From NCBI GenBank assembly GCA_964478415.1, contig CAYZII010000002.1, positions 1-64,000 of the forward strand: a stretch of 64,000 nucleotides of DNA, in the 5' to 3' direction. This DNA comes from Sulfuricystis sp964478415. GTDB lineage: Bacteria; Pseudomonadota; Gammaproteobacteria; Burkholderiales; Rhodocyclaceae. The position numbers were made by a program, and so were the translations under genes. Shown here one piece after another: positions 7,971 through 17,511 of this stretch. The notes below the pieces were generated by a model. It was not told where the DNA came from and did not search any database. It saw only the letters and a list, made by a program, of their open reading frames with translations. How positions within the stretch are numbered: position 1 is the first letter of the stretch; each line of letters opens with the position of its first letter.

Positions 7971-9809
7971 ATGAACGCCAACGATAAATTCGTCGCTGCT
8001 ACCGCCCACGTGGATGGCGCGGCGATCCAACCCTTCCCCAGCTCGAGAAAGGTCTATGTCACCGGCTCGCGACCTGACATCCGCGTGCCGATGCGTGAAA
8101 TCGTCCAGTCCGATACGCCCACCAGCATGGGCGGGGAAAAGAACCCACCGATCTTCGTCTATGACACATCCGGCCCCTATACCGATCCGGAAGCGAAGAT
8201 CGACCTGCGCCGAGGTCTGCCACCACTGCGCGAGCAATGGATCGAGGAGCGCAACGATACCGAACGCCTGGCGCAGCAATCCTCCGCCTATGGCCGCGCC
8301 CGGGAAGCCGATCCGGCGATGGCCGCACTGCGCATGACGCATCGGCGACAGCCGCGGCGCGCGAAACCGGGCATGAACGTCACGCAGATGCACTATGCGC
8401 GCCAAGGCATCGTGACACCGGAGATGGAATTCGTCGCGATCCGCGAGAATCAGCGTCTCGAAGGGGTCTCCGAGCTGTTGAAGACCCAGCATCCGGGACA
8501 GAGTTTCGGTGCCAGCCTGCCCAAGGTCATCACGCCGGAATTCGTCCGTGACGAAGTGGCGCGCGGTCGCGCAATCATCCCGGCCAACATCAATCATCCG
8601 GAATCCGAGCCGATGATCATCGGCAGAAACTTTCTCACCAAGATCAACTGCAACATCGGCAACAGCCCGCTCGTCTCCTCGATACAGGAAGAAGTCGACA
8701 AGATGATCTGGGCGATCCGCTGGGGCGGCGACACGGTGATGGATCTGTCGACGGGCAAGAACATCCATGAAACACGCGAATGGATCATTCGTAACTCACC
8801 GGTGCCGATCGGCACCGTGCCTATCTACCAAGCGCTGGAAAAAGTCGATGGCAAGGCCGAGGAACTCACCTGGGAGCTGTTCCGCGACACTTTGATCGAG
8901 CAGGCCGAACAGGGCGTCGATTACTTCACCATCCATGCCGGTGTGCTGCTGCGCTACATCCCGATGACAGCGAAACGCATGACCGGCATCGTCAGCCGAG
9001 GCGGCTCGATCCTCGCCAAATGGTGTCTTGCCCATCACAAGGAGAATTTCCTCTACACGCACTTCGAGGAAATCTGCGAGATCATGAAGTCCTACGACGT
9101 CGCCTTCTCATTGGGCGATGGTTTGCGTCCCGGCTCGATCTATGATGCGAACGACGAAGCGCAGCTCGCCGAGCTGAAGACGCTCGGTGAGCTGACCGAG
9201 ATCGCCTGGCAGCACGATGTGCAGGTGATGATCGAAGGCCCGGGGCACGTGCCACTGCACATGATCAAGGAGAATGTCGACCTGCAACTGAAATGGTGCA
9301 AGGAAGCACCGTTCTACACACTGGGGCCGCTCACCACCGACATTGCCCCGGGTTACGACCACATCACCTCGGCGATCGGCGCGGCATTGATCGGCTGGTA
9401 TGGCACGGCGATGCTTTGCTACGTCACACCGAAGGAACATCTCGGCCTGCCGGACAAGAATGACGTCAAGGAAGGCATCATCGCCTACAAGATCGCCGCG
9501 CATGCCGCGGATCTCGCCAAGGGACACCCGGGCGCCCAGGTGCGCGACAACGCGCTTTCCAAAGCGCGTTTCGAATTCCGCTGGGAAGATCAGTTCAACC
9601 TCGGTCTCGACCCGGACAAGGCGCGGGCCTTCCACGACGAGACCCTGCCCCAGCAAAGTGCGAAGCTTGCCCATTTCTGTTCGATGTGCGGGCCACATTT
9701 CTGCTCGATGAAAATCACCCAGGATGTGCGTGAATACGCCGAACAGGGCATGCAGGAAAAATCGCGCGAGTTCGTCAGAAGAGGGGCCGAGCTCTACCGC
9801 AAAGCCTGA
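7971..9809 (+). CDS. thiC: Phosphomethylpyrimidine synthase ThiC
   Basis: Radical SAM enzyme converting aminoimidazole ribotide to hydroxymethylpyrimidine phosphate for thiamine synthesis. The 612-residue protein carries the C-terminal cluster motif CSMCGPHFC (C-x2-C-x4-C), the NINHPESEPMIIGRNF block and GPGHVPLHM. TTTGGAG lies about 10 bases before the ATG. It stands alone: other thi genes are not adjacent, and the 113-base upstream region lacks the conserved thi-box sequences of a TPP riboswitch, which is unusual for a thiC gene. The next gene is convergent with a 16-base gap. Confidence 0.96.
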   Translation: MNANDKFVAATAHVDGAAIQPFPSSRKVYVTGSRPDIRVPMREIVQSDTPTSMGGEKNPPIFVYDTSGPYTDPEAKIDLRRGLPPLREQWIEERNDTERLAQQSSAYGRAREADPAMAALRMTHRRQPRRAKPGMNVTQMHYARQGIVTPEMEFVAIRENQRLEGVSELLKTQHPGQSFGASLPKVITPEFVRDEVARGRAIIPANINHPESEPMIIGRNFLTKINCNIGNSPLVSSIQEEVDKMIWAIRWGGDTVMDLSTGKNIHETREWIIRNSPVPIGTVPIYQALEKVDGKAEELTWELFRDTLIEQAEQGVDYFTIHAGVLLRYIPMTAKRMTGIVSRGGSILAKWCLAHHKENFLYTHFEEICEIMKSYDVAFSLGDGLRPGSIYDANDEAQLAELKTLGELTEIAWQHDVQVMIEGPGHVPLHMIKENVDLQLKWCKEAPFYTLGPLTTDIAPGYDHITSAIGAALIGWYGTAMLCYVTPKEHLGLPDKNDVKEGIIAYKIAAHAADLAKGHPGAQVRDNALSKARFEFRWEDQFNLGLDPDKARAFHDETLPQQSAKLAHFCSMCGPHFCSMKITQDVREYAEQGMQEKSREFVRRGAELYRKA

Positions 9810-9825
9810 TCAAGTCGGCGAGGCG

Positions 9826-10566
9826 CTATGCACCGCGTTGCGCCGCCAGCATCTTGGCGTGTTTCGCAAAACTCGCGTAGCAGCCGATCAGGATATGCAA
9901 AAGGCCAGGCAGCCCATCGAGAAAGCCCAACCGTAGCAAGTAGAACTTGATGAAGCGCAAAAGCGGCGAGATCACCAGCCGCAGCGCCGAGCTGTGTTTG
10001 CCTGCGGCGAGTGCCGCCGCGGCGGCCAGCGTCGAATAGTGATTCTGCTTCTCTAGGTAACGTTCCAGCGATTCGGCCGAATCGTGCAACAGATCGCCAC
10101 CCAGCGTGCCCACGGGGCCTTCCGCGATCACCCGCTCATGCACCGCATCATCCGACCAGCGCGCCCGACGGCGGTCGAACAGACGCACTGACCAATCGGG
10201 ATAACCTTCGCCATGCCGCAGATAGCGCCCCATGAAACGATTGCAACGTGCAAGGCGATAGGCGACGAAATTCGGCGCTGGCAACACGGCACGAATGCTG
10301 GCAGCGAGTTCGGGCGCCACGCGCTCATCGGCATCGATACACAGCACCCAGTCGTGCGCGGCCTGCTCCACGGCAAACTGCTTCTGCGGCCCGAAACCAC
10401 GCCAATGTGTCTCGATCACGCGCGCCCCGTACTGGCGGGCGAGTTCGACCGTGCCGTCCGCACTGCCGGAATCGACGACGAGGATTTCGTCACAAAACTT
10501 CAGCGTTTCGAGACAGGCAGCCAGCGTCGCAGCAGCATCGCGAGTGATCAGGACGGCGGAAAGCAT
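9826..10566 (-). CDS. Family 2 glycosyltransferase, WaaE/KdtX-type
   Basis: Likely adds a sugar to the lipopolysaccharide inner core from a nucleotide-sugar donor at the cytoplasmic face. The 246-residue protein has a GT-A fold: N-terminal SAVLITRDAAATL, the nucleotide-binding DEILVVDSGSADGT, and the metal-binding-type CIDADERV, the signature of the WaaE/KdtX group of GT2 enzymes. A hydrophobic segment near residue 215 may be a membrane contact. It opens the LPS locus but faces away from it: its start is 63 bases from the divergent start of the next transferase. The acceptor and sugar cannot be determined. Confidence 0.85.
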   Translation of the reverse strand: MLSAVLITRDAAATLAACLETLKFCDEILVVDSGSADGTVELARQYGARVIETHWRGFGPQKQFAVEQAAHDWVLCIDADERVAPELAASIRAVLPAPNFVAYRLARCNRFMGRYLRHGEGYPDWSVRLFDRRRARWSDDAVHERVIAEGPVGTLGGDLLHDSAESLERYLEKQNHYSTLAAAAALAAGKHSSALRLVISPLLRFIKFYLLRLGFLDGLPGLLHILIGCYASFAKHAKMLAAQRGA

Positions 10567-10591
10567 CGCAAAGCGGGGGTTGCAGGGTGTC

Positions 10592-10597
10592 TATAAT
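10592..10597 (+). promoter_or_regulatory. Possible -10 box for the LPS gene run
   Basis: TATAAT stands in the 63-base gap between the two divergent transferase genes, 33 bases ahead of the plus-strand ATG at 10630. The region around it is AT-rich. The -35 position (CAAAGC, 10569-10574) is weak, so the call rests mainly on the -10 match and location. Confidence 0.4.
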
Positions 10598-10629
10598 TTA
10601 TTGATTTTACGCTCTCTGCTTCCTCTGCC

Positions 10630-11742
10630 ATGAAGCTTGCCCTCGTCCGCCAGACTTACACGCCGTTTGGCGGCGCCGAACGTTTCATCAGTCAGGCGAT
10701 CGCCGCGCTGCAGGCAAAAGGGGTGGCGGTCGAGATCATCGCACGCAACTGGCAGGGAGAACTCGCCGGCCTGCGCTGCGATCCCTTCTTCCTCGGCCGC
10801 CTGTGGCGCGATTGGGGCTTTGCTCGCTGCGTCCAGAAAGTAATCTCTTCTGCGCGGTATGACCTGGTGCAAAGCCATGAGCGCATTCCTGGCTGCCATA
10901 TCTACCGCGCCGGAGATGGCGTGCATGCCACCTGGCTCGAACTCTCCGGCAAACCCTGGCGGCTCTCCCCTTGGCATCGTTACACCCTCACCGCCGAAGC
11001 GGCACTCTTCCGTCACCCGAAATTGCGCGCAGTAATCTGCAACTCCCGCATGGTCGCCCAAGATATCGCCCACCGCTGGCCAGGCGTTGCAGACAAGCTC
11101 GCGGTGATCTACAACGGCATCGATCTCGCGCGCTTCCATCCCGGAATGCGAAAAGAATTCCGTCACCGCGTGCGGGCAGAGCTAGGCATTGCTGCCAGCG
11201 AACGCGTGATCCTGTATGTCGGCTCGGGCTATGAAAGGAAAGGTGTCGCCACCCTGCTGCATGCCCTGCCACACCTTTCCTCCGATACCAAAGTATGGAT
11301 CATCGGCAAGGATAAGGAAGAGCGTCGTTACCATCGGCTCGCTGCACGACTTGGGGTGGCCGATCGGGCGCGATTCTTTGGCCCGCAGGCCGACGTGCGC
11401 CCCTACCTCGCCTCCGCCGATCTTTTCTGTCTGCCGACGCGCTACGATCCTCTGCCCAATGCCGCCCTCGAAGCCCTCGCCTGCGGTTTGCCGGTCGTGA
11501 CGACTAGCGACTGTGGCGCCGCGGAACTGATCACCCCCGGCCACAATGGTGAAGTACTTCCCGCCCATGCGCCAAACACCGAGTGGGCGGCAGCCTTGCA
11601 ACGGGGCCTGGCCTTGAGTGCCACTGCGACGACGGTCGAGGCGGCCCGCTGCGCCGTCGCCGCGCTTTCATACGACGCAATGGCCGAACAGCTGCTTACG
11701 CTGTATGCCTCGTTGGGGGTCAAAACCCCCACCCCCGTATAA
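10630..11742 (+). CDS. Family 4 glycosyltransferase, WaaG-like
   Basis: Probable LPS core glucosyltransferase-type enzyme. The 370-residue GT-B protein begins MKLALVRQTYTPFGGAERF, with the GGAE loop typical of GT4 enzymes, and its C-terminal half has the donor-binding E-x7-E-like segment (YDPLPNAALEALACGLPVV). The N-terminal half with HERIPGCHIYRAGDGVH resembles the WaaG/RfaG group. It is first in a long plus-strand run of core and transport genes; the next gene starts 25 bases after its stop. Specificity for sugar and linkage is not visible in the sequence. Confidence 0.85.
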   Translation: MKLALVRQTYTPFGGAERFISQAIAALQAKGVAVEIIARNWQGELAGLRCDPFFLGRLWRDWGFARCVQKVISSARYDLVQSHERIPGCHIYRAGDGVHATWLELSGKPWRLSPWHRYTLTAEAALFRHPKLRAVICNSRMVAQDIAHRWPGVADKLAVIYNGIDLARFHPGMRKEFRHRVRAELGIAASERVILYVGSGYERKGVATLLHALPHLSSDTKVWIIGKDKEERRYHRLAARLGVADRARFFGPQADVRPYLASADLFCLPTRYDPLPNAALEALACGLPVVTTSDCGAAELITPGHNGEVLPAHAPNTEWAAALQRGLALSATATTVEAARCAVAALSYDAMAEQLLTLYASLGVKTPTPV

Positions 11743-11767
11743 TTGGCAGTTCGCCCGCCACGCCTTT

Positions 11768-12886
11768 ATGAATCCTTCTCCTTCTTCGCCAAGTCCATTG
11801 CCCCGAGCGATCGATTTTTCCAGCCTGCGTCGCGCGCTCGTCATCAAGCTGCGCCACCACGGCGACGTGCTGTTGGCCTCGCCAGTTTTCACCGCTCTCA
11901 AGGCCGCCGCACCACAATGCGAAATCGATGCCCTGGTCTACCAAGAGACGGCGCCGATGCTGGCCGGGCATCCGGCGATTTCGTGCATTCACGTCATAGA
12001 CCAGCAATGGAAAAATTTCGGCTTGTTTAGACAGGCAAAAGCCGAAATCTCTCTTTTCAAAACCCTGCGCGGACGATCCTATGATCTCCTCATTCACCTG
12101 ACCGATCATTGGCGGGGTGCTTGGTTGGCGCGCCTATTGCACCCCTCGTACAGTGTTGCCCTTTTGCCGACCCTGCGCCCGCAAACGCATTTGTGGCGAG
12201 CTTCCTTTACCCATCTTGCCCCCTTGCCCCCTTTGGGAAATCGGCACACCATCGAATGTCATCTCGACGCTTTGCGAGCGATTGGCTACCAGCCGTCTCA
12301 GCTCCACCGGCGCCTCGTTTTCCGTCCCTCTGCTGTGGCCTACGACAATGTGGCAACTTTGCTGGCAAAGCAGGGGATCACGCCAGAACGAATGATTCAT
12401 GTCCACCCGGCCTCCCGTTGGATGTTCAAGAGTTGGACGGCAACCGGCTTCGCCGAGGTCATTTCGGCACTTGCGGAACATGGGTTCATACCGGTCCTTA
12501 CCAGCGGCCCTGCCGAAAAGGAACGAGCTTTCATAGCGCAGATCTTGACACTTTGCCGGCATCGGCCAATTGATTTCTCTGGTCAGCTCAGCATCGAGGA
12601 ACTAGGTGCTTTGATCGCGAACGCACGTTTGTCGCTCTGCGTTGATTCTGCGCCGATGCATTTGGCTGCTGCGGTTGGCACCCCCGTAGTCGCTCTCTTC
12701 GGCCCATCGAATGAAAATGAATGGGGCCCCTGGCAGGTTCCCCATCGCGTCATTTCAAGTGCTCACCCCTGCCGTCCTTGCCGGCTCGATGGCTGCGGCG
12801 GTGGCAAGATAGCCGATTGTCTTGCCGTCATTACTGCGCCAATGGTGCTAGACGCAATACTGGAATTGCTCGCCGAAACCGCATGA
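11768..12886 (+). CDS. Family 9 glycosyltransferase, heptosyltransferase III (WaaQ) type
   Basis: Predicted to transfer heptose to the LPS inner core. The 372-residue protein has the GT9 features: ALVIKLRHHGDVLLASPVF near the N-terminus, HPASRWMFKSW at the start of the second domain, and CVDSAPMHLAAAVGTPVVALFGPS in the donor site. The Cys-rich end HPCRPCRLDGCGGGKIADC is typical of the WaaQ/RfaQ subgroup rather than WaaC or WaaF. The start at 11768 excludes 50 upstream in-frame codons that overlap the preceding gene. It overlaps msbA by ATGA, so the two are translationally coupled. Confidence 0.87.
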   Translation: MNPSPSSPSPLPRAIDFSSLRRALVIKLRHHGDVLLASPVFTALKAAAPQCEIDALVYQETAPMLAGHPAISCIHVIDQQWKNFGLFRQAKAEISLFKTLRGRSYDLLIHLTDHWRGAWLARLLHPSYSVALLPTLRPQTHLWRASFTHLAPLPPLGNRHTIECHLDALRAIGYQPSQLHRRLVFRPSAVAYDNVATLLAKQGITPERMIHVHPASRWMFKSWTATGFAEVISALAEHGFIPVLTSGPAEKERAFIAQILTLCRHRPIDFSGQLSIEELGALIANARLSLCVDSAPMHLAAAVGTPVVALFGPSNENEWGPWQVPHRVISSAHPCRPCRLDGCGGGKIADCLAVITAPMVLDAILELLAETA

Positions 12887-14658
12887 AAAATTTTTACGGC
12901 CCGCCCGCGAGTGGCGTCGCAAGTGCGCGGCTTTACCTGCGCCTGCTTGGTTATCTTCGGCCTTATTGGCGAATGTTCGTCGTCGCGGTGATCGGTATGG
13001 CGCTCACGGCAGCTGCAGAGCCCCTTTTTCCCGCGTTGATGAAACCGTTATTGGATGGCCATCTTGGCACTGGCAATCCTCACGCCTGGTGGCAATATCC
13101 TTTCGCCATCATTGGCATCGTCATGCTGCGCGGCTTGTTCGGCTTTTTTGGTGGCTATTGTATGCACTGGCTGAGTCACCGTATCACCGCCGACCTGCGT
13201 CAAGCCATGTTTGCCAAACTCGTTCATCTGCCCACCTTTTTTTTTGATACACACCCGGCGGCGCGTATCGTGGCGAGAATCACCAACGATGTGAATGGCT
13301 TGAGCAACGCCGCGACCACGGTATTGACTGTCCTTGTGCGGGATAGCTTGACGATCGTCGCCCTGCTGGCGTGGATGACTTACCTGAATTGGCAGCTCAC
13401 CTTGGTAAGCCTCTTGATCATTCCTTTGGTGGTCGTTGCGATGCGTTACTTTGCTCGCCGCATGCGTCATCTGTCACGCTCTCTGCTGTCCTCTTACGGA
13501 GATTTGGCGCAGACCCTGCAGGAAGCCACCGAAGGTCATCGCCTAGTCAAGATCCACAACGCCCAAGACATCGAAATGAATTCCTTCCGTCAAGCGACGG
13601 AACGTTTCCGCGGTCTCAACATGCGCATCTCCGTCGCCGGCGAACTGCTCATGCCCTTGGTGCAACTCATCGCTGCCTTGGCGCTGGCGATCGTCGTCGG
13701 GATCGCGATCGATCAGGCACACCGTGACCTGACGAGTGTCGGCGCCTTCGTTTCATTCATCACTGCGATGCTGATGCTGCTTGCGCCCGCCAAGCGTCTG
13801 GCAGGCATCAATATGCCTTTGCAACGCGGTCTCGCGGCAGCGGAAAGTGTTTTCTCATTGCTTGATGAAGAAAGCGAAAAGGATACGGGAAAGCTCTCCA
13901 CCGTGCCTGGGCGCGGCAGCATCGAACTACGACAAGTGAGCTTCCAATACCCGCAAACTTCTCACCGCGCCGTCGAAAATGTCAGTTTCACGGTTGCGCC
14001 CGGTGAAATGGTGGCCATCGTTGGTCTTTCTGGAAGCGGCAAAACCACTCTGCTCAATCTACTCACGCGTTTCTATGACGACTACACAGGCACGATCCTG
14101 ATCGATGGCATCGATACCCGCGAGATGACGCTCGCTACGCTGCGCAGTCATTTCGCCCTGGTCTCCCAGGACATTTTCCTTTTCAATGGGACGGTAGCGG
14201 AAAACATCGCTTACGGCAATCCTGCCGCCACCCCCGAAGCCATTCGCCGGGCCGCTGTCGTTGCTTATGCGGATACTTTCATCACTGCGTTACCTGCCGG
14301 CTATGACACAGTAATTGGTGACAGAGGCATCCGGCTGTCGGGGGGCCAACGCCAGCGCCTGGCCATTGCGCGCGCCGTGTTGAAGAAAGCATCCATCCTG
14401 TTACTCGATGAAGCCACCTCGGCGCTGGACTCGGAATCGGAACGCTATGTCCAGGCGGCTATCGAAGCCCTGATGGGGAATACCACGATGCTGGTGATTG
14501 CGCATCGACTTTCCACGGTACGGCGGGCTAATCGCATCCTCGTCATGGCCCAGGGACGCATTGTCGAGGCGGGCACTCACGAAGAGCTCATCGCCTTGGG
14601 TGGTGAATACCGCAAACTCTACGACATCCAGTTCCGCAGCGAAGAAACTGCATCATGA
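12883..14658 (+). CDS. msbA: Lipid A/LPS export ABC transporter MsbA
   Basis: Inner-membrane flippase that moves lipid A-core across the membrane. The 591-residue half-transporter has six transmembrane helices in the first 320 residues, then an ATPase with Walker A GLSGSGKTT, signature LSGGQRQRLAIARA, Walker B ILLLDEATSALD and a switch His (VIAHRLSTV). Length and order match MsbA. The ATG at 12883 overlaps the heptosyltransferase stop. It is embedded between core glycosyltransferases with ATGA overlaps on both sides, which supports LPS as its substrate rather than a drug or peptide. Confidence 0.92.
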   Translation: MKNFYGPPASGVASARLYLRLLGYLRPYWRMFVVAVIGMALTAAAEPLFPALMKPLLDGHLGTGNPHAWWQYPFAIIGIVMLRGLFGFFGGYCMHWLSHRITADLRQAMFAKLVHLPTFFFDTHPAARIVARITNDVNGLSNAATTVLTVLVRDSLTIVALLAWMTYLNWQLTLVSLLIIPLVVVAMRYFARRMRHLSRSLLSSYGDLAQTLQEATEGHRLVKIHNAQDIEMNSFRQATERFRGLNMRISVAGELLMPLVQLIAALALAIVVGIAIDQAHRDLTSVGAFVSFITAMLMLLAPAKRLAGINMPLQRGLAAAESVFSLLDEESEKDTGKLSTVPGRGSIELRQVSFQYPQTSHRAVENVSFTVAPGEMVAIVGLSGSGKTTLLNLLTRFYDDYTGTILIDGIDTREMTLATLRSHFALVSQDIFLFNGTVAENIAYGNPAATPEAIRRAAVVAYADTFITALPAGYDTVIGDRGIRLSGGQRQRLAIARAVLKKASILLLDEATSALDSESERYVQAAIEALMGNTTMLVIAHRLSTVRRANRILVMAQGRIVEAGTHEELIALGGEYRKLYDIQFRSEETAS

Positions 14659-15788
14659 CCCCCTTGCAGGGCGCGACACTTCCCAAGATTCTGCTGGCTT
14701 CGCATCATGCCAGCCGGCGTGGCTCGGCAATCAGTCTGTTAGAACTTGGTGTGCGGCTGCCCGCAGCCGGTTATGAACCAGTTTTCGTGTTCAGCAAACC
14801 TGGTCCGCTCGTCGAAGAATTGCGGGCAAGATCGTTCACCGTCCATCTCCTCAGACGCGAAGGCTGGTTACGTTGGCCTTTATTGCGTGCCACATATGAC
14901 CTGATACGCCATGAGGATATTGCCTTAGCGCATGTCAACTCTGCCGTGCCATTCTCGAAATATATTGCGCTTGCTGCCCGCTGGGCGGGCATTCCGGTCG
15001 TCTGGCATGTTCGCGAACCGGTGACGGATAAACGCATGTGCAGGCAACGTTGGTGGATCCGCCATCTCGCCGATAGAATCATCGTCCTGACGCAAGAGCA
15101 GGCACATTTCTTCTCGCGTCCCAACAAAACGAGAAGAATCTTCAATGGTGTCGATCTCGAAAAATTTCGCCGCACGTCGCCCATAGAGGCTGCGAAACAA
15201 GCGCTTGGCGTTTCGCCGGAGGACTTCCTCTTCGTGCACATCGGTAGTATCGAGGCCAATAAGGGCCAAGTGCGTGCTCTACATGCATTCGCTGCTTTGC
15301 TTGCCCAATCGCCACGAATACGTCTGTTCTTCGCTGGTGAAATCACCGAAACGGCAGAAATGGAAGCCTTGCGGGAAATGCTTGCAAGGGATGCGTCATT
15401 GGCCAGCGCCGTCACCATCCTGGGCCCACAAAATGATATCGCCCCTTTGCTCTGGGCTGCCGATTGTCTCTTGCTGCCGTCAAGACAGGAATCCTTCCCG
15501 CGCACCGTCATGGAGGCCATGGCGGCAGGCGTTCCAGTCATCGCCTCGCGGGTTGGCGCCTTGCCCGACATGGTGCTCGAAGGGGAGAACGGTTGGCTCG
15601 TGCCAGCAGATGACCATCCCGCCTTGGTCTTAGCCATGACCGAGGCGCTACGCTTCGTCTCTGGAAAGCGTCGCCATTTCATCGAGCGTTGCGTCGCCCT
15701 TGCCGAGGAAAGATTTTCCATCTCGGCCCATATTGCGGCCATCACCCGGCTCTATGCCGAAGTGCTGAGCTCGAGGAGCCACCGATGA
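14655..15788 (+). CDS. Family 4 glycosyltransferase
   Basis: GT-B enzyme of 377 residues. The N-terminal domain starts with ILLASHHASRRGSAISLLELG, where RGSA replaces the more usual GGAE loop. The C-terminal domain has FVHIGSIEANKGQ and the donor-site segment PSRQESFPRTVMEAMAAGVPVIAS with the paired Glu residues of GT4. It overlaps msbA at its start and the methyltransferase gene at its end, both by ATGA. Probable role is outer core or O-polysaccharide assembly; substrate unknown. Confidence 0.85.
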   Translation: MTPLQGATLPKILLASHHASRRGSAISLLELGVRLPAAGYEPVFVFSKPGPLVEELRARSFTVHLLRREGWLRWPLLRATYDLIRHEDIALAHVNSAVPFSKYIALAARWAGIPVVWHVREPVTDKRMCRQRWWIRHLADRIIVLTQEQAHFFSRPNKTRRIFNGVDLEKFRRTSPIEAAKQALGVSPEDFLFVHIGSIEANKGQVRALHAFAALLAQSPRIRLFFAGEITETAEMEALREMLARDASLASAVTILGPQNDIAPLLWAADCLLLPSRQESFPRTVMEAMAAGVPVIASRVGALPDMVLEGENGWLVPADDHPALVLAMTEALRFVSGKRRHFIERCVALAEERFSISAHIAAITRLYAEVLSSRSHR

Positions 15789-16513
15789 AGAATGAAATCA
15801 TCTATGACAAATATCGGCAACGGGGCAGTTATCACTGGCGCCAAATATCGCGTCACCCTCTCGACAGGAGCGCCTATGTTTGCGCCCGCTACCGGCGCTG
15901 CATCGATTTGCTCGAAAACCACGCGGGGCCGTTGGCCGGCAAGCGAGTGATGGACCTCGGCTGCGGCGATGGCGCCTTTGCCGCCTGGCTTACCCAATGC
16001 GGTGCGTGGGTCATAGGCATCGATCCGACGGTCGAAGCGATCGCGTTGGCAACCAAACATCACCGTCAGCTTGGTAGTTCTGCTTCTTTCTGTGCCGCCA
16101 GCGGCTATGCTGCTCCATTTCCCGACAGCTGTTTTGACGGCATCGTCTCAACCGATGTCATTGAGCATGTGCAGCACCCCGAACGCTTCTTGGCGGAGAT
16201 CCATCGCTTGCTGAAACCCGGAGCATGGGCTGTGATTTCGACACCGATCAGACTCACAGAAAGACCTCTCGATAAGCTCCATGTCGTCGAATGGTTCCCA
16301 GGCGAATTCCAGGCAATGGTTGGCAGTATCTTTCCTGACGCCCATTTTTATTACTCCCACCCGGTATTCTGGGGAGAACTGGCGCGCCGCTCGAAGTTGC
16401 TGCGTATGATCGTGAATCTCATCCATGCCGTGCGTGACCCATTTGCCATGACGCGCAAATGGCATTATTGCGAACTGCAATACGCTGTCTGCCGCAAACC
16501 GGACAGAGGATGA
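15785..16513 (+). CDS. SAM-dependent methyltransferase, class I (UbiG-like fold)
   Basis: A 242-residue protein with motif I VMDLGCGDGAFAAWL (around 55-70), an acidic loop GIDPTVEA, and motif III region DVIEHVQHPERFLAEIHRLLKPGAW. This is the Methyltransf_11 pattern. Located between glycosyltransferase genes with ATGA overlaps on both sides, it most likely methylates a sugar or glycan intermediate of the same pathway, though the sequence does not identify the acceptor. The start at 15785 is set by the overlap and by where homology to the fold begins; 32 further in-frame codons upstream lie inside the preceding gene. Confidence 0.82.
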   Translation: MKNEIIYDKYRQRGSYHWRQISRHPLDRSAYVCARYRRCIDLLENHAGPLAGKRVMDLGCGDGAFAAWLTQCGAWVIGIDPTVEAIALATKHHRQLGSSASFCAASGYAAPFPDSCFDGIVSTDVIEHVQHPERFLAEIHRLLKPGAWAVISTPIRLTERPLDKLHVVEWFPGEFQAMVGSIFPDAHFYYSHPVFWGELARRSKLLRMIVNLIHAVRDPFAMTRKWHYCELQYAVCRKPDRG

Positions 16514-17511
16514 TGCGTTGCTTGTTCCTCGTTCTCGGCGAGCATAAACCGAGTACCCGCTTGCGCATCCTCCCCCTCTGCGATGCGCTGTCGAAGCGAG
16601 GCCATCAGGTGACTGTGCGCAGCATTGCTTCCGCTAACCTCGCTGACCGTCTCGCATGGTTACGCGCAGCGCGCCGCCACGACTTCCTCCTGGTGCAAAA
16701 AAAACTCTTCTCCCCATCATTCGTGGCGTTGTTGCGTCGAGCCAATCCACACATTTTCTTCGACGTCGACGATGCGGTGATGTTTCACGAACTCGAACGC
16801 GGTGAGCCATTGTCGGGCAAATTCTTCAAGCGCTTCCTCGCCATCGCGGCAACGAGCCAGCATGTCGTCGCCGGCAATCATTTCATCGCAGAATTCGCCC
16901 AAGCCGCCCGTCCTGGAGGTGGTGTCAGTGTCCTACCAACGCCCATCGATGTGAATCACCTCCGGGCGAAAACCGACTATCGCGCCCACGAAGAGATCGT
17001 CATTGGCTGGATCGGCACCAAAGGCAATCTGCAGCAGCTTTTCTCTCTTGCCAGCGTTTTCATTGACCTAGCGCGCGCTTTTCCTCGCCTTAAGCTTCGC
17101 ATCATTGCCGACGCAATCTTGTCCATCCCTGGAGTCAAGGTGGAATGCAAACCTTGGCGCGCCGAAGAAGAAAATGCAGATTTGCTCTCCTTCGACATCG
17201 GCATCATGCCCCTCCATGACACGCTTTGGACCCGCGGCAAAGGTGGCTACAAGCTTCTCCAATACATGGCTGCCGGCATTCCCGCTGTGGCATCACCGGT
17301 TGGCATCAACAGCGAGATCATACGTGAGGGAGAAAATGGCATGTTAGCCGCCACCCCGGACGAATGGCTAGCCAGCTTGCGCAGCTTGATCGAGAACAGC
17401 GCACTGCGTGAGCGGCTGGGACGGGCGGCGCGCACGACCATTGAAAGAGAATACGGTCTTGAAAGCTACCTTGAACGTTATATCTCGCTGTTCGAGGCCT
17501 CTTACGCATGA
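16510..17511 (+). CDS. GT-B glycosyltransferase, type a copy 1
   Basis: A 333-residue predicted glycosyltransferase. It contains FFDVDDAVMFHE in the N-terminal half, the interdomain IVIGWIGTKGNL, and in the donor domain DIGIMPLHDTLWTRGKGGYKL followed by QYMAAGIPAVASPVG. It is clearly related to the gene at 18611-19648, which has the same landmarks in the same order. Two ATGs at 16510 and 16513 overlap the methyltransferase stop. Substrate unknown; position in the LPS run points to glycan assembly. Confidence 0.8.
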   Translation: MMRCLFLVLGEHKPSTRLRILPLCDALSKRGHQVTVRSIASANLADRLAWLRAARRHDFLLVQKKLFSPSFVALLRRANPHIFFDVDDAVMFHELERGEPLSGKFFKRFLAIAATSQHVVAGNHFIAEFAQAARPGGGVSVLPTPIDVNHLRAKTDYRAHEEIVIGWIGTKGNLQQLFSLASVFIDLARAFPRLKLRIIADAILSIPGVKVECKPWRAEEENADLLSFDIGIMPLHDTLWTRGKGGYKLLQYMAAGIPAVASPVGINSEIIREGENGMLAATPDEWLASLRSLIENSALRERLGRAARTTIEREYGLESYLERYISLFEASYA